In this document: piece after piece, positions 18,706-30,824 of the stretch | Layout: every line of letters begins with the position of its first letter | Numbering within the stretch: position 1 is the stretch's first letter | Source of the DNA: Clostridia bacterium | GTDB lineage: Bacteria > Bacillota > Clostridia > Christensenellales > Aristaeellaceae | Direction: 5' to 3' | Assembly (NCBI GenBank): GCA_017412715.1 | Contig: JAFPWU010000029.1 | Location: 16,229 to 80,228 of the forward strand | Length of the DNA stretch: 64,000 nucleotides | Position numbers and translations under genes: made by a program | The notes under the pieces: model-generated | Databases searched by the model: none | What the model was told of the DNA's origin: nothing | The model's input: the letters and a program-made list of their open reading frames with translations, nothing else

Positions 18706-19737
18706 ATGAGCGAATTCCAGGCGGAGAAAAAGGTCCTGCTGGAAGTAAAGGATCTTAAGGTCTCCTTCTTCACGCATGCGGGGGAGGTGAAGGCGGTTGA
18801 CGGCATCTCCTATACCCTTCGTTCCAATGAGGTGATGGGGATCGTTGGAGAATCTGGCTCCGGAAAGAGCGTGGAAGCATACTCCATTATGGGCCTGCTG
18901 CAGTCCCCGGGAAAAATCGTCGGGGGTTCCGTACACTTTGACGGCGAGGATCTGCTGGCCTATACCCCGGATCAGATGACGGAGTTCAGGGGAAACAGAG
19001 CGTCCATGATTTTTCAGAACCCCATGACCTGTATGAATCCGGTCTACACGGTGGGCGACCAGCTGATCGAGGCGCTGCGCAGCCATCGGAAGGATATCAG
19101 CAGGGAAGAGGCCCGAAAGAGGGCCAAAGAAATGCTTGAACAGGTTGGGGTCAACAATCCGGAGAGAAGGCTGGATCAGTATCCCCATGAGTTTTCCGGA
19201 GGCATGCGGCAGCGGGCGATGATTGCCATGGCGCTGATCTGCAATCCGGAGCTGCTGATTGCCGACGAGCCTACCACGGCGCTGGATGTGACGATTCAGG
19301 AGCAGATCCTGGAGCTGATGAAGACGCTGAAGGGACGCAATAATATGTCCATCATCTTCATTACCCATAATCTGGGGGTGGTGGCTGAAATCTGCGACCG
19401 GGTCTCCGTCATGTACGCGGGCCATATCGTGGAGCAGGGCTCCGTGAACGATATTTTCTATCAGCCAAAGCATCCGTATACAAAGGGACTGCTGGCTTCC
19501 ATGCCGCGTATGGACATGGTGGAGCATGAAAGACTGATTCCCATCGACGGCACTCCGGTGGATCTGCTGGATCCGCCGAAGGGCTGCAGCTTCGGACCGA
19601 GATGCAGATACTGCATGAAAGTCTGCCTGAACAATCCTCCGCCTGCGGTTGCGGTGGGAGAGGACAACCATGTGTGCGCCTGCTGGCTGCAGGTGAAGGA
19701 GATGCTGCGGCAAAAGGAGGGGGAACAGCTTGAGTGA
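18706..19737 (+). CDS. oppD: Opp-1 ATPase OppD
   Basis: A 343-residue ABC ATPase of the OppD/DppD type: Walker [10 protein letters not shown]-loop [17 protein letters not shown], signature [15 protein letters not shown], Walker [17 protein letters not shown], and switch His in [15 protein letters not shown]. The C-terminal oligo_HPY region is complete, with the four-cysteine tail [15 protein letters not shown] plus HVCACW that binds an iron-sulfur cluster in some relatives. It drives peptide import together with OppF. It sits 16 bases after oppC with AGGAGG before its ATG. Confidence 0.93.
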   Translation: MSEFQAEKKVLLEVKDLKVSFFTHAGEVKAVDGISYTLRSNEVMGIVGESGSGKSVEAYSIMGLLQSPGKIVGGSVHFDGEDLLAYTPDQMTEFRGNRASMIFQNPMTCMNPVYTVGDQLIEALRSHRKDISREEARKRAKEMLEQVGVNNPERRLDQYPHEFSGGMRQRAMIAMALICNPELLIADEPTTALDVTIQEQILELMKTLKGRNNMSIIFITHNLGVVAEICDRVSVMYAGHIVEQGSVNDIFYQPKHPYTKGLLASMPRMDMVEHERLIPIDGTPVDLLDPPKGCSFGPRCRYCMKVCLNNPPPAVAVGEDNHVCACWLQVKEMLRQKEGEQLE

Positions 19738-20719
19738 AGACAGGAAGCTCCTGGAGGTGCAGCGGCTTCGGAAGTATTTTCAGGTAAAGGGAAAAGGCTT
19801 CAGAAGACAGAATGTCCAGGCGGTGGAATCAGTTTCTTTTGACGTGTTCAAGGGCGAGACCCTCGGACTGGTCGGGGAGTCCGGATGCGGCAAGACCACG
19901 CTTGGGAGAACCGTGCTGCGCCTGTATGAACCGACCTCCGGCCGAATTGTGTATGATGGGACGCCCATCTATGATTCGGAAAAGAAGCTGGCTGCGGACA
20001 TGCTCCCTTACCGGAAAAAGATGCAGATTATTTTTCAGGATCCCTCCGCCTCTCTGGACCCGCGTATGACCGTGGGGGAGATTGTAGGGGAAGGGCTGAG
20101 CGTTCACGCGAAGAACCTGTCCAGAAATGAACGGGACGAGCGGATCAAAATGCTGCTGGACCGGGTGGGCCTGAATACCGAGCATGCTAACCGCTTTCCT
20201 CATGAGTTTTCCGGCGGACAGCAGCAGCGGGTGGGAATCGCCCGCGCGCTGGCGGTGGACCCTGAGTTTATCGTGTGCGATGAGCCGATTTCCGCGCTGG
20301 ATGTTTCCATTCAGAGCCAGGTTGTGAACATGCTGGAGGACCTGCAGGAGGAAAAAGGGCTTACCTATCTGTTCATTGCCCATGATATCTCCGTGGTTCG
20401 TCATATCTCCCGCAGAATCGGAGTCATGTATCTGGGGTGCATGGTGGAACTGGCGGAGAGCTATGAACTGTGCAACCATCCGGTTCACCCCTATACCAGG
20501 AGCCTGCTTTCCGCGGTGCCGCTGCCGGATCCGATGAAAACCCGGGCCAGGCAGAGGGTGGTGCTGGAAGGAGATATTCCCAGCCCGCTGAATCCCCCGT
20601 CAGGCTGCCGTTTCCATACAAGATGCAGATACGCGACCAGCCGCTGCAGCCAGGAAACCCCGGAGCTGAAGGAGGTAAGTCCCGGACATTTCTGCGCCTG
20701 CCATCAGGTGGACGGATAA
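19730..20719 (+). CDS. oppF: Opp-1 ATPase OppF
   Basis: A 329-residue ABC ATPase of the OppF/DppF type: Walker [29 protein letters not shown], signature [15 protein letters not shown], Walker [16 protein letters not shown], and [12 protein letters not shown]. The C-terminal tail keeps the cysteine pattern [15 protein letters not shown]. It starts with TTG (AAAGGAGG lies upstream) and overlaps the end of oppD by eight bases, so translation is coupled. It pairs with OppD to form the ATPase heterodimer of the importer. Confidence 0.93.
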   Translation: MSEDRKLLEVQRLRKYFQVKGKGFRRQNVQAVESVSFDVFKGETLGLVGESGCGKTTLGRTVLRLYEPTSGRIVYDGTPIYDSEKKLAADMLPYRKKMQIIFQDPSASLDPRMTVGEIVGEGLSVHAKNLSRNERDERIKMLLDRVGLNTEHANRFPHEFSGGQQQRVGIARALAVDPEFIVCDEPISALDVSIQSQVVNMLEDLQEEKGLTYLFIAHDISVVRHISRRIGVMYLGCMVELAESYELCNHPVHPYTRSLLSAVPLPDPMKTRARQRVVLEGDIPSPLNPPSGCRFHTRCRYATSRCSQETPELKEVSPGHFCACHQVDG

Positions 20720-20776
20720 ACAAGGTTTATGCGCCGAAAGACGTATAGATAAATAATCTTATTAGGAGGAAGACCC

Positions 20777-22441
20777 ATGAAGAAGATTCTTGCCCTGATT
20801 CTTGCTCTGAGCCTGTTCCTGCCGCTTTTCGCGACGGCGGAGGGCGCCACGGTGGATATTACCGCCTGCATCGCTTCAGAGCCGGAAACCATCGACCCCA
20901 ACACGATCAGCTCCGTGGACGGATCTACTTACACGCAGCATGCCTTTGAAGGCCTGATGAAGTATGTGAAGCTGGATTCCCTGGCCTCCGAGAGCGAGAA
21001 CGTGTACCTGGCCGGCAATGACTATGGCCAGGCCAAGAGCTATACCGTGTCCGATGACGGCCTGGTCTACACGTTCACCCTGCGGGATGACATTTTCTGG
21101 TCCGACGGCGAACCGGTAAAGGCCCAGGATTTCGTCTACAGCTGGCAGCGGATCGTTGATCCCGCCACGGCCTCTGACTACGGTTATATCCTGGATCACA
21201 TCGTGCTGAACGCGGCGGAGATTCAGGCGGGTGAAAAAGAGCCCGCCGAGCTGGCTGTGAAGGCCATTGATGACAAGACGCTGGAAGTGACCCTGGAAGT
21301 GGCGACCCCCTATTTCCTGGGACTGTGCTCCTTCTCCTCCCTGGTGCCGGTACGGCAGGATATCGTGGAGAAGTACGGTGCGGAGTGGACCAATGTGGAA
21401 AACATTGTAAGCAACGGCCCCTTCGTCTATACGGAATGGGTGCATGACAGCTACATCAAGATGGCCCGCAACGAGAAGTATTACGACACGGCGAGCATCG
21501 TGCCGGACACCATCACCTGGTATCTGTCCGACAGCAGCACGGCCATGAAGGCTGCCTTCGACGCGAACGAATACATGTTCTTTGACAGCCTGACCGCCGA
21601 ACAGATTTCCCAGATGAAGGCGGAAGGCACCGCGTTCACCGCGGATCAGATCGGAACCTACTATCTGTATGTTTCCTGCGACAATGTGCCGGACTGGCGG
21701 ATCCGTGCCGCGATCTCCCTGGTCATCGACAGGGATCATATCGTGGAAGATGTAACCCAGGGGGGACAGGCTCCCGCGACCGGCATTGTTGCTGCCGGCA
21801 TCCTGGACAGCAACAACGCGGAATGGACCAGCATGATCGGCGCTCCCATGTATAACTGGCTGGCGGAAACCTATCCGGATTATGACCTGGACCTCTATTC
21901 CGAACGCTGCGAACTGGCCCAGAAGCTGGTGGAAGAAGCCGTGGCGGACGGGTACGATGTAAACACCACCATCTCCTATGAGTTCAACACCTCCGAAACC
22001 CATAAGGCCATCGCGGAAGCCGTGCAGAGCGACGTGAAGGGCGTGCTGGGCCTGAACATGGTGCTGAACAACTCCGAGTGGCAGACCTATACGAACAATC
22101 TGGGCGAAGGCAAATTCGGTCTGGCCCGGCTGGGATGGATCGCGGACTATAATGACGCGATCACCTATCTGGAACTGTTCGCTCCCGGAAACTCCTACAA
22201 CTATTCCAACTGGAACAGCGAAGAGTACGGCGAGCTGATCAAGAAGATCAAGACGCTGCCTGGCGGAGAAGAGCGCGATCAGCTGATGATGCAGGCGGAG
22301 AACCTGATTTTCGCCGAAGGCGGATTCTGCATCGCTCCCATCTACTTCTATACCCAGACATTTGCCATCAAGCCGGAACTGAAGGATGCCATGTGGACTC
22401 CCCTGGGATACTTCCTGTTCTACAACGCCACGACCAAGTAA
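20777..22441 (+). CDS. oppA: Opp-1 peptide-binding protein OppA (SBP_bac_5)
   Basis: A 554-residue solute-binding protein of the extracellular family 5 type. The signal peptide MKKILALILALSLFLPLFATA ends in an AxA-type signal peptidase I site with no lipobox cysteine. The mature protein shows the family's marks: TYTQHAFEGLMKYVK, YTFTLRDDIFWSDGEPVKAQDFVYSWQR, and the C-terminal GGEERDQLMMQAENLIFAEGGFCIAPIY. It is in normal, non-permuted order. It is the last gene of the Opp-1 operon, 57 bases after oppF, unlike the other three systems where the binding protein comes first. It captures peptides outside the membrane and hands them to OppBC. Confidence 0.92.
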   Translation: MKKILALILALSLFLPLFATAEGATVDITACIASEPETIDPNTISSVDGSTYTQHAFEGLMKYVKLDSLASESENVYLAGNDYGQAKSYTVSDDGLVYTFTLRDDIFWSDGEPVKAQDFVYSWQRIVDPATASDYGYILDHIVLNAAEIQAGEKEPAELAVKAIDDKTLEVTLEVATPYFLGLCSFSSLVPVRQDIVEKYGAEWTNVENIVSNGPFVYTEWVHDSYIKMARNEKYYDTASIVPDTITWYLSDSSTAMKAAFDANEYMFFDSLTAEQISQMKAEGTAFTADQIGTYYLYVSCDNVPDWRIRAAISLVIDRDHIVEDVTQGGQAPATGIVAAGILDSNNAEWTSMIGAPMYNWLAETYPDYDLDLYSERCELAQKLVEEAVADGYDVNTTISYEFNTSETHKAIAEAVQSDVKGVLGLNMVLNNSEWQTYTNNLGEGKFGLARLGWIADYNDAITYLELFAPGNSYNYSNWNSEEYGELIKKIKTLPGGEERDQLMMQAENLIFAEGGFCIAPIYFYTQTFAIKPELKDAMWTPLGYFLFYNATTK

Positions 22442-22486
22442 TCAGACTCTGAAGAGCTGTGGAAACAGCCTGAAAACACTATGAAG

Positions 22487-22532
22487 AAAGTGGCTCAATC
22501 CGTCGCAGGCCGATGGACTGAGTCACTTTTTT
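22487..22532 (+). terminator. Terminator of the Opp-1 operon
   Basis: A long interrupted stem (AAAGTGGCTCAATCC...TCG paired with CGA...GGACTGAGTCACTTT) runs into T6. The rest of the gap to 22721 holds the promoter of the peptidase gene. Confidence 0.8.
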
Positions 22533-22635
22533 CAACCTGATCCTTTCAAATGATGATTGCCGGCAGGCGCAGGCCTGGCAGATTTCCGCCCCAAAACGGG
22601 GAGCAGCCGGATCGGGCGCCAGCAGGTCTATCCCT

Positions 22636-22664
22636 TTGACTTTTTACCGCTTCTGAAGTAGAAT
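22636..22664 (+). promoter_or_regulatory. Promoter of the M42 peptidase gene
   Basis: TTGACT (22636-22641), 17-base spacer, TAGAAT (22659-22664), about 57 bases before the start codon. Confidence 0.7.
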
Positions 22665-22721
22665 TTTCAACAGTTTCGGGCCGGACGCCCTGAACGCTTC
22701 CGGCGGAAAGGATCCGATCAC

Positions 22722-23753
22722 ATGTACAGCTTTGATGAAGCCTATTGTCTGAAAGCGTTTCAGGACCTGCTGGGAATTGATTCCACCACAGGCCAGTACG
22801 AGGAAATCCAGGAATGGACAGCCCAGGAAATCCGCCGCCTGGGATATGAGCCGACATTGACCCACAAGGGGGGTGTCCTGGCGGATCTTGGGGGAGAGGA
22901 AAATCCGCTGGTGATTTCCGCGCATCTGGACGACATCGGTCTGATGGTGCGGAAGATCAATCAGGACGGCACCCTGAACGTGTGCCCCGTGGGAGGGCTG
23001 TATCCCTTTTACTGCGTCACGGAGAATGTCCGGGTTTACACCCATGGAGGTGCCGTGTATACGGGCACGGTATGCCGCGTGCCCAATTCCATTCATGTGA
23101 CGGAGGAGGAGCTTCGGAAAAACATGGGGGATTTCCGGACCAATGTCTGCGTGGTGCTGGATATGCCCGTGAAATCCGCGGAGGACACCCGGCGGCTGGG
23201 GATCGAGACGGGGGATTACATCGGTCTGGAGCCCCGCTATACCCTTTCCGGGGGATATATCAAGAGCCGGTTCGTGGACGACAAAGCCTGTGCCGCGGTA
23301 CTGCTGACCGCCATGAAGGCCATGAAGGAACAGGGACTTACTCCGAAAAGGAAAGTGCTGGCGTATTTTGCATGCTATGAGGAAATTGGGCATGGGACGA
23401 CCTGGCTTCCGGATGGGGTAAAGGATGTCCTGTGCCTGGATATCGCGCCAACAGGGCCGGACCAGAATTCAGAGGAGCACAAAGTGTCCATCTTCGCCAA
23501 GGACAGCCGCTTTCCCTATCACCGCGGAATGACGGGAGAACTGAGAGACGCAGCGCAGAAGGAAGGCCTGGACTACGTCATGGACATCTTTACGCCTCAC
23601 TACGGAACGGACGGGGACGGTTCCGTGCTGGCGGGTTACGATATCCGCCACGCGGCCATCGGACCTGGCACCTCCAACAGCCATGGCTACGAGCGCACGC
23701 ATATCGACGGACTTCGGAATACCTATGGGCTGATGATGGCCTATATATTATAA
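22722..23753 (+). CDS. M42 family metallo-aminopeptidase
   Basis: A 343-residue dinuclear-zinc peptidase of the M42 family (glutamyl aminopeptidase / YsdC-FrvX-like). Metal and catalytic positions are visible in order: SAHLDDIGLMV (His, Asp), RFVDDKACAAVLL (bridging Asp), CYEEIGHG (catalytic Glu-Glu), LDIAPTGPDQ (Asp) and SNSHGYERTHIDGL (His). These enzymes trim N-terminal residues from short peptides in the cytosol, often as dodecamers. Standing between two peptide importers, it likely degrades imported peptides (inference). It has its own promoter and is convergent with the small membrane protein gene, 14 bases apart. Confidence 0.9.
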   Translation: MYSFDEAYCLKAFQDLLGIDSTTGQYEEIQEWTAQEIRRLGYEPTLTHKGGVLADLGGEENPLVISAHLDDIGLMVRKINQDGTLNVCPVGGLYPFYCVTENVRVYTHGGAVYTGTVCRVPNSIHVTEEELRKNMGDFRTNVCVVLDMPVKSAEDTRRLGIETGDYIGLEPRYTLSGGYIKSRFVDDKACAAVLLTAMKAMKEQGLTPKRKVLAYFACYEEIGHGTTWLPDGVKDVLCLDIAPTGPDQNSEEHKVSIFAKDSRFPYHRGMTGELRDAAQKEGLDYVMDIFTPHYGTDGDGSVLAGYDIRHAAIGPGTSNSHGYERTHIDGLRNTYGLMMAYIL

Positions 23754-23767
23754 AAGTAGATTTGAGC

Positions 23768-24184
23768 TTACAGGATGAAGGAAAGCAACAGGAAAAGGAC
23801 GCCGTTTGCCAGATCGGCCAACATCAGAACAAGATACCGCTCCTCATCTGAGAGGGATTCATAGCTCTGGATTTCCTCATCCACAAAATCGATCATGTCC
23901 CCTGTTCCCCTGGCCGGACGCTTCCTGTCGATCTTTGATCGAAGAGCGTCCAGCCGGGGGAGCTTCATTCCGTCCATCTGAAGATGGCTGAGCCATGCGA
24001 AGATAAAACAAAGCAGGGCATACAGGCCCATGAGCGCGCCCCGCAGATCCCTTCCGCCGCTCCGGGAGATCAGAAAGGCCAGAAAGAGCGCAAAAAAGAG
24101 TCCCCACACCAGGCGGGTAAAAGCCCGGTGAATCATGGGCCGAATCAGTTCCCCGGACCAGATTTCCCGTATGCGCCTGAACAT
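23768..24184 (-). CDS. Small membrane protein of unknown function
   Basis: A 138-residue protein I do not recognise. The N-terminus (MFRRIREIWSGELIRPMIHRA) is basic and amphipathic. Two hydrophobic segments follow (WGLFFALFLAFLI and GLYALLCFIFAWL), then a charged middle (residues about 70-110) and a hydrophobic C-terminal tail ending ANGVLFLLLSFIL. The start at 24184 is chosen because GGAGG lies seven bases upstream; a longer frame begins at 24208 without a site. It is convergent with the M42 gene and divergent from the Opp-2 binding protein. No function is assigned. Confidence 0.7.
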   Translation of the reverse strand: MFRRIREIWSGELIRPMIHRAFTRLVWGLFFALFLAFLISRSGGRDLRGALMGLYALLCFIFAWLSHLQMDGMKLPRLDALRSKIDRKRPARGTGDMIDFVDEEIQSYESLSDEERYLVLMLADLANGVLFLLLSFIL

Positions 24185-24321
24185 AAACAATCCTCCGATA
24201 TCCTTCAATTCCGGTTATGAAATACGACAGGACCGTTGCGAAATCCTCCTTTTGCTTCAACAGGGCCCAAAGGAGAATGTTCATTTTTGTTTTTTTATTG
24301 TATTTTTTCATTTTATATTCT

Positions 24322-24349
24322 TTGAAAAAAAAGCCGGGTAGCGTATAAT
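24322..24349 (+). promoter_or_regulatory. Promoter of the Opp-2 operon
   Basis: TTGAAA (24322-24327), 16-base spacer, perfect TATAAT (24344-24349). The leader to the ATG at 24416 is about 60 bases and holds AGGAGG. Confidence 0.75.
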
Positions 24350-24415
24350 CTGATCAGCTGCCGGCGAGGGCAGACGCGGAAATCTCCGCAAAACAAAATA
24401 AGGAGGTCCCTGTTT

Positions 24416-26326
24416 ATGAAGAAATTTCTCGCTCTGGTGATGGCGCTATGCCTGGTTCTGTCCATGGCTTCTTTTGCGAGCGCCGACGAGATTAAAAATC
24501 TCAACACCTACGAGACACAGGCCCGTGAGCTGGAAACCTGGAATATCCATTATTCCCAGGCTGCCGCTGACCTGAACGTGCTGACCAACTGCTTCGATGG
24601 TCTGCTGACCAACGACAACCACGGCAACCTGAAGCCCAATGCGGCTGCGACCTACGGGACGGAAGACGGCGGCAAGACCTGGACCTTCGTGCTGAATGAC
24701 GGTATGAAGTGGGTCAACAAGGATGCTGAGGAGCAGGCAGATGTTGTCGCTCAGGACTGGGCCACCGGTCTGGAATGGGTTCTGAACTATGCGAAGAATG
24801 ACTCCTACAACGCTTCCATGCCTATGGAAATGATCGCTGGCGCTGAGGAGTATTACAACTACACCAAGGAACTGACCGAAACCGAGGGTGCCGAGGCTGC
24901 CTATGCCCTGACCGCGGACGAAGGTTCCAAGTTTGCCGAGCTGGTCGGAATCGAAATCAAAGACGAGAAGACGATCGTGTACACCTGCGTGGACGCGCTG
25001 CCCTATTTCGCTTCCGTGGCCACCTACAACTGCCTGTATCCTCTGTCCGCGGAGCTGATCGAGGAAGTCGGCGTGGAAGGCTACCGGGATATCACCTGGG
25101 AAGACATGTGGTATAACGGCGCCTATGTGGTGTCCTATTTCGAGAACCAGAACCAGAAGGTTCTGACCGCCTATCCCAACTACTGGAACGCGGCGAACGT
25201 AAAACGGTTTGACACCGTGACCATCAAGATGGTTGAGTCCGTTGCGGTTGCCTACCAGCTGTACCTGGCCGGCGAGCTGGATCATGTATCTCTGGATCAG
25301 GCCACGCTGCAGGAAATCTACGCGGATGACAGCAACCCCAACAAGGCCAAGCTGGTCGAGGCCCGGCCCACCAAGTATTCCTATCAGATGCACCTGGTTT
25401 ACAACAAGAACAAGGATGACGATACTCCCGATGACAACTGGAATACCGCCGTTGCCAACGAGAACTTCCGTAAGAGCCTGTACTACGGTCTGGATCTGAC
25501 CAACTATCTGGCCCGGACCAACTCCATCAATCCCCAGAAGTGCCAGAACTACGTCTATACCGGTAATGGCGTGGCGTTCACCTCTGATGGCAAGGATTAT
25601 ACCTCTCTGGTTCGCGCGGAGATCGGCCTGGATTACGACGCGGAGAAATACAATCGCTATGATGCGGAGAAGGCCGCCGAATACAAGGCCAAGGCCATCG
25701 AAGAGCTGACGGCCAAGGGCGTTACCTTCCCGGTGGAAATTGATTACTACATCATGGGCAACAGCACCGTTGCCGCCGAGACCGCCAAGGTGCTGGAGAA
25801 TATCTTCGCCGATGGTCTGGGAGATGACTATGTGAAGCTGGTCACCAAGACCTACATCTCCTCCCTGGCCAATGAGGTCCGCAAGCCCCGGTATGCCTCG
25901 ATCTTCATCAACGGCTGGGGCGCTGACTTCGCTGACCCGATCAACTTCCTGGGCCAGGAGACCTACGCTGACACCGCCGCGTATTACTCCAACGCTTACA
26001 GCAACATCAACGATGCCACCGACGAAGACCTGATCGCTGACTATCAGGAATTCACCGATCTGGTTGTCGCGGCCAAGGCGATCACAGACGATATCGATGC
26101 CCGGTACGCAGCCTTCGCCAAGGCGGAAGCCTGCTTCCTGGATCACTGCCTGACCATCCCCATGAGCTATGAAGTGGCCTGGGAGCTGACCAAGATCAAC
26201 AACTACAGCAAGGTGTACAGCGCCTACGGCATGCAGGCCTACCGTTATGTGGATTGGGAAACCAACGCCGACGGCTACACCACCGAAGAGATGGAGGCGT
26301 TTGCTGCCGCTTATGCCGCGGAATAA
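24416..26326 (+). CDS. Opp-2 peptide-binding protein (SBP_bac_5)
   Basis: A 636-residue extracellular family 5 binding protein. The signal peptide MKKFLALVMALCLVLSMASFASA ends at a signal peptidase I site; the Cys at position 12 lies inside the hydrophobic core and does not form a lipobox. Family marks include FDGLLTNDNHGNLKPNAAATY, TWTFVLNDGMKWVNKDAEEQ and VVAQDWATGLEWVL. The C-terminus is in normal order: INGWGADFADPINFL, then KAEACFLDHCLTIPMSYEVAW and AYRYVDWETNADG. That ending is the stretch found at the front of the Opp-3 binding protein. It is the first gene of Opp-2, followed by a hairpin that may raise its level over the permease genes. Confidence 0.9.
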   Translation: MKKFLALVMALCLVLSMASFASADEIKNLNTYETQARELETWNIHYSQAAADLNVLTNCFDGLLTNDNHGNLKPNAAATYGTEDGGKTWTFVLNDGMKWVNKDAEEQADVVAQDWATGLEWVLNYAKNDSYNASMPMEMIAGAEEYYNYTKELTETEGAEAAYALTADEGSKFAELVGIEIKDEKTIVYTCVDALPYFASVATYNCLYPLSAELIEEVGVEGYRDITWEDMWYNGAYVVSYFENQNQKVLTAYPNYWNAANVKRFDTVTIKMVESVAVAYQLYLAGELDHVSLDQATLQEIYADDSNPNKAKLVEARPTKYSYQMHLVYNKNKDDDTPDDNWNTAVANENFRKSLYYGLDLTNYLARTNSINPQKCQNYVYTGNGVAFTSDGKDYTSLVRAEIGLDYDAEKYNRYDAEKAAEYKAKAIEELTAKGVTFPVEIDYYIMGNSTVAAETAKVLENIFADGLGDDYVKLVTKTYISSLANEVRKPRYASIFINGWGADFADPINFLGQETYADTAAYYSNAYSNINDATDEDLIADYQEFTDLVVAAKAITDDIDARYAAFAKAEACFLDHCLTIPMSYEVAWELTKINNYSKVYSAYGMQAYRYVDWETNADGYTTEEMEAFAAAYAAE

Positions 26327-26356
26327 GCGAAAGCCGTTTCACTGATTGATTTTTCC

Positions 26357-26394
26357 GGGGTAGTTCCTTCTTCGGAGGAACTACCCCCTTTTCA
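26357..26394 (+). terminator. Hairpin between the Opp-2 binding protein and permease genes
   Basis: A perfect 12-base stem GGGGTAGTTCCT / AGGAACTACCCC with loop TCTTCGG, followed by CCTTTTC. Since the permease gene follows 83 bases later without a clear promoter, partial termination is likely, leaving more binding protein than permease. Confidence 0.75.
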
Positions 26395-26476
26395 TTCTTC
26401 CTTCTGAAGATGATGCCGTCTCCCGCACGTCGGAATAGGGGATCATCGCCAGAAAAACAATTGAGGAGGTTCAGGT

Positions 26477-27655
26477 ATGGCCAAGTATATCCTGAAAAGG
26501 CTCTTCCAGTCCCTGATTACCGTGCTGCTGGTGGTCAGCGTGGTCTTCATCCTGCTCCGGATGATGCCCTCGGACTATTTCTTCACCGAGGATGAGCTGA
26601 TGAAGTTTACGGAGATCCAGAAGAATGCCAAGCTGGAGCGCCTGGGCATCATGGAGATCTGTTCCGAATGCCACGGAAACGGAAAGCTGGAAAGCGGGGA
26701 AGCCTGCGGGAAATGCCAGGGAGAGGGCTATGTGAACCGAAGCGTTTTTGCCCAGCTGGGGGACTTTTTCTACGAGATGGTGGAGATGCGGGTTTACAAT
26801 GCCAAGGGCAAGGAAGTGAAGTCCATCACCGGCGTACCGCTCTGGACCTATCTGGGCCGGAAGAACGCCGGAGAATTCCCCTTCGGGGAGGAGCTGAAGG
26901 AAGGGTATCAGGCTCGGCCTGTTTTCAACCTGGGCAAGAGTATCCGCCTGGAGAAGGGCCAGTATGTGACGGATGTCATTAAAGCAAAGATGGGGGTCTC
27001 CATGGAGATCGGCCTCATCTCTCTGGCGATCTCTCTGGTCCTTGGCGTGGTCTTCGGCGTGCTGCAGGCGCACTACAAGGGCGGGACCTTTGATCACATC
27101 GGGACCGGCTTCACGGTTGTGGTAAACGCGGTTCCCCATCTGGTGATCTATACGATCATCATGATCGCGGGCAGCAGCTTGTTCGGTCTGCCTATGCGGT
27201 ATGACGCCACGGCGGCAAATCCCACGCTGACCAAAATCCTGCCGATCGTCTGTCTCTCCGTTGCCTCTACGGCCGGGTATATGCTTTGGACAAGACGTTA
27301 TATGGTGGATGAGCTGAACAAGGACTATATCCGTCTGGCGAAGCTGAAGGGGCTCAGTTCCCGGAAGGTAATGTTCCGGCATGTGCTGAAGAACGCTTTT
27401 GTGCCGCTGGCGCAGTATCTGCCCTATTCCATCCTGCTGACCGTGGGAGGAAGTCTGCTGGTGGAGACCTTCTTCTCCGTTCCCGGCATGGGGCCCGAAC
27501 TGACGAAGGCTATCGGCCGGTATGATCTGAACCTGGTCCAGGGTATCGTTTTGCTCTACGCGACTATGGGTATCCTGGGCGTATTCCTGGGAGATCTGCT
27601 CATGACCGTGATTGATCCCCGGATCAAACTGACAGGGAAGGGAGATGTGCGCTGA
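26477..27655 (+). CDS. Opp-2 permease (OppB type) with inserted CxxCxGxG zinc-ribbon-like motif
   Basis: A 392-residue OppB-type permease, about 80 longer than usual. TM1 covers about residues 10-28. It is followed by an insertion (about 35-148) that contains CSECHGNG (62-69) and CGKCQGEG (77-84), the pair pattern of a DnaJ-type zinc ribbon. The canonical region then resumes with GQYVTDVIKAKMGVSMEIG, five more helices, the contact loop DYIRLAKLKGLSSRKV and the ending FFSVPGMG...VIDPRIKL. By OppB topology the insertion lies outside the membrane. GAGGAGG-like signals precede the ATG. The stop overlaps the next gene (TGATG). Confidence 0.88.
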   Translation: MAKYILKRLFQSLITVLLVVSVVFILLRMMPSDYFFTEDELMKFTEIQKNAKLERLGIMEICSECHGNGKLESGEACGKCQGEGYVNRSVFAQLGDFFYEMVEMRVYNAKGKEVKSITGVPLWTYLGRKNAGEFPFGEELKEGYQARPVFNLGKSIRLEKGQYVTDVIKAKMGVSMEIGLISLAISLVLGVVFGVLQAHYKGGTFDHIGTGFTVVVNAVPHLVIYTIIMIAGSSLFGLPMRYDATAANPTLTKILPIVCLSVASTAGYMLWTRRYMVDELNKDYIRLAKLKGLSSRKVMFRHVLKNAFVPLAQYLPYSILLTVGGSLLVETFFSVPGMGPELTKAIGRYDLNLVQGIVLLYATMGILGVFLGDLLMTVIDPRIKLTGKGDVR

Positions 27656-28707
27656 TGGCAGATAAGAAACGCGTCAAAACCATTCAGGAACTGGAAGCTC
27701 CGGTGGTCAATCTGGAGCCGAACCCGGGGACCATGGAAAAGGATAACAAGAGTGAGCGTCCCATGGGGCGGGAATATCCCTTCTCCCGGCATACCCTTCC
27801 CGAGAAGCAGCTCTTTGAGTTCGCGGAATACAAGGCTCAGGAGGCCGAAAAGATCGGCTACTCCAATTATTCCTACTGGAAGAGCGTCTGGGCCAATTTC
27901 CTGAAAAACAAACCGGCGGTCATTATGTCCGTGGTGTTCATTCTGCTGTTCATCTTTACCTTTGTCGCTTCGGCCATCGGGAAATACGATATCAATATGG
28001 CGCCGGATCCCCTGAACCGAGCGTATATCGAGCCCAACGAGGAATACTGGTTTGGCACCAATGGAATCGGGCAGGACTACTGGGCCCAGGTCTGGTACGC
28101 TACCCGGGCCTCCATCCTGCTGGCGGTTCTGGTATCCCTTGGACAGATTACGGCGGGCGTTATTATCGGGCTGGTCTGGGGCTATGTCCGGAAACTGGAT
28201 CGGTTCTTTACTGAGCTGTATAACCTGATTGATAACATTCCCACGATCATCTATATGACCCTGATTGCGCTGATGGTGGGAAAATCCATGGTGACTATGG
28301 GGGTGACCATGGTCGCCTTCGGCTGGCTGGCCACGGCGAGGAACGTCCGGAATCTGGTTTTTATGTACCGGGATCGGGAGTATAATCTTGCTTCCCGCTG
28401 CCTGGGCACGGGACTCTGGCGTATCCTGTTCCGGAATATTTTCCCCTATCTTGTGTCCGTGATTATTTTACGGATGGCCCTGGCCATTCCCAGCACCATC
28501 GCCTACGAGACGACCCTGACCTATCTTGGCCTGATGGATATTACCAAGCCCAGCCTGGGCATGCTGCTGTCTGCGGCGCGGGCGATCTTCCCCCGGGCTT
28601 CTTTCACGCTGCTGTTCCCGGCGGTCATCGTTTCGATTATTACCATTACCTTCTACCTGGTGGGCAATGCATTTTCTGATGCATGCGATCCCCGGAACCA
28701 TGTGTAA
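27655..28707 (+). CDS. Opp-2 permease (OppC type)
   Basis: A 350-residue OppC-type permease with six helices and a long cytosolic N-terminal arm (about 80 residues, containing NYSYWKSVWANFLKNK before TM1). The extracytoplasmic region after TM1 is short (ANEEYWFGTNGIGQDYWAQVW-like family motif around residue 130). The contact loop reads YRDREYNLASRCLGTGLWR and the end is DACDPRNHV. It closely resembles the Opp-3 OppC in these places, pointing to shared ancestry. The ATG overlaps the stop of the OppB gene. Confidence 0.9.
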   Translation: MADKKRVKTIQELEAPVVNLEPNPGTMEKDNKSERPMGREYPFSRHTLPEKQLFEFAEYKAQEAEKIGYSNYSYWKSVWANFLKNKPAVIMSVVFILLFIFTFVASAIGKYDINMAPDPLNRAYIEPNEEYWFGTNGIGQDYWAQVWYATRASILLAVLVSLGQITAGVIIGLVWGYVRKLDRFFTELYNLIDNIPTIIYMTLIALMVGKSMVTMGVTMVAFGWLATARNVRNLVFMYRDREYNLASRCLGTGLWRILFRNIFPYLVSVIILRMALAIPSTIAYETTLTYLGLMDITKPSLGMLLSAARAIFPRASFTLLFPAVIVSIITITFYLVGNAFSDACDPRNHV

Positions 28708-28722
28708 GGAGGAAAATGTGAA

Positions 28723-30816
<2,094 letters not shown>

Positions 30817-30824
30817 TATCAGAA

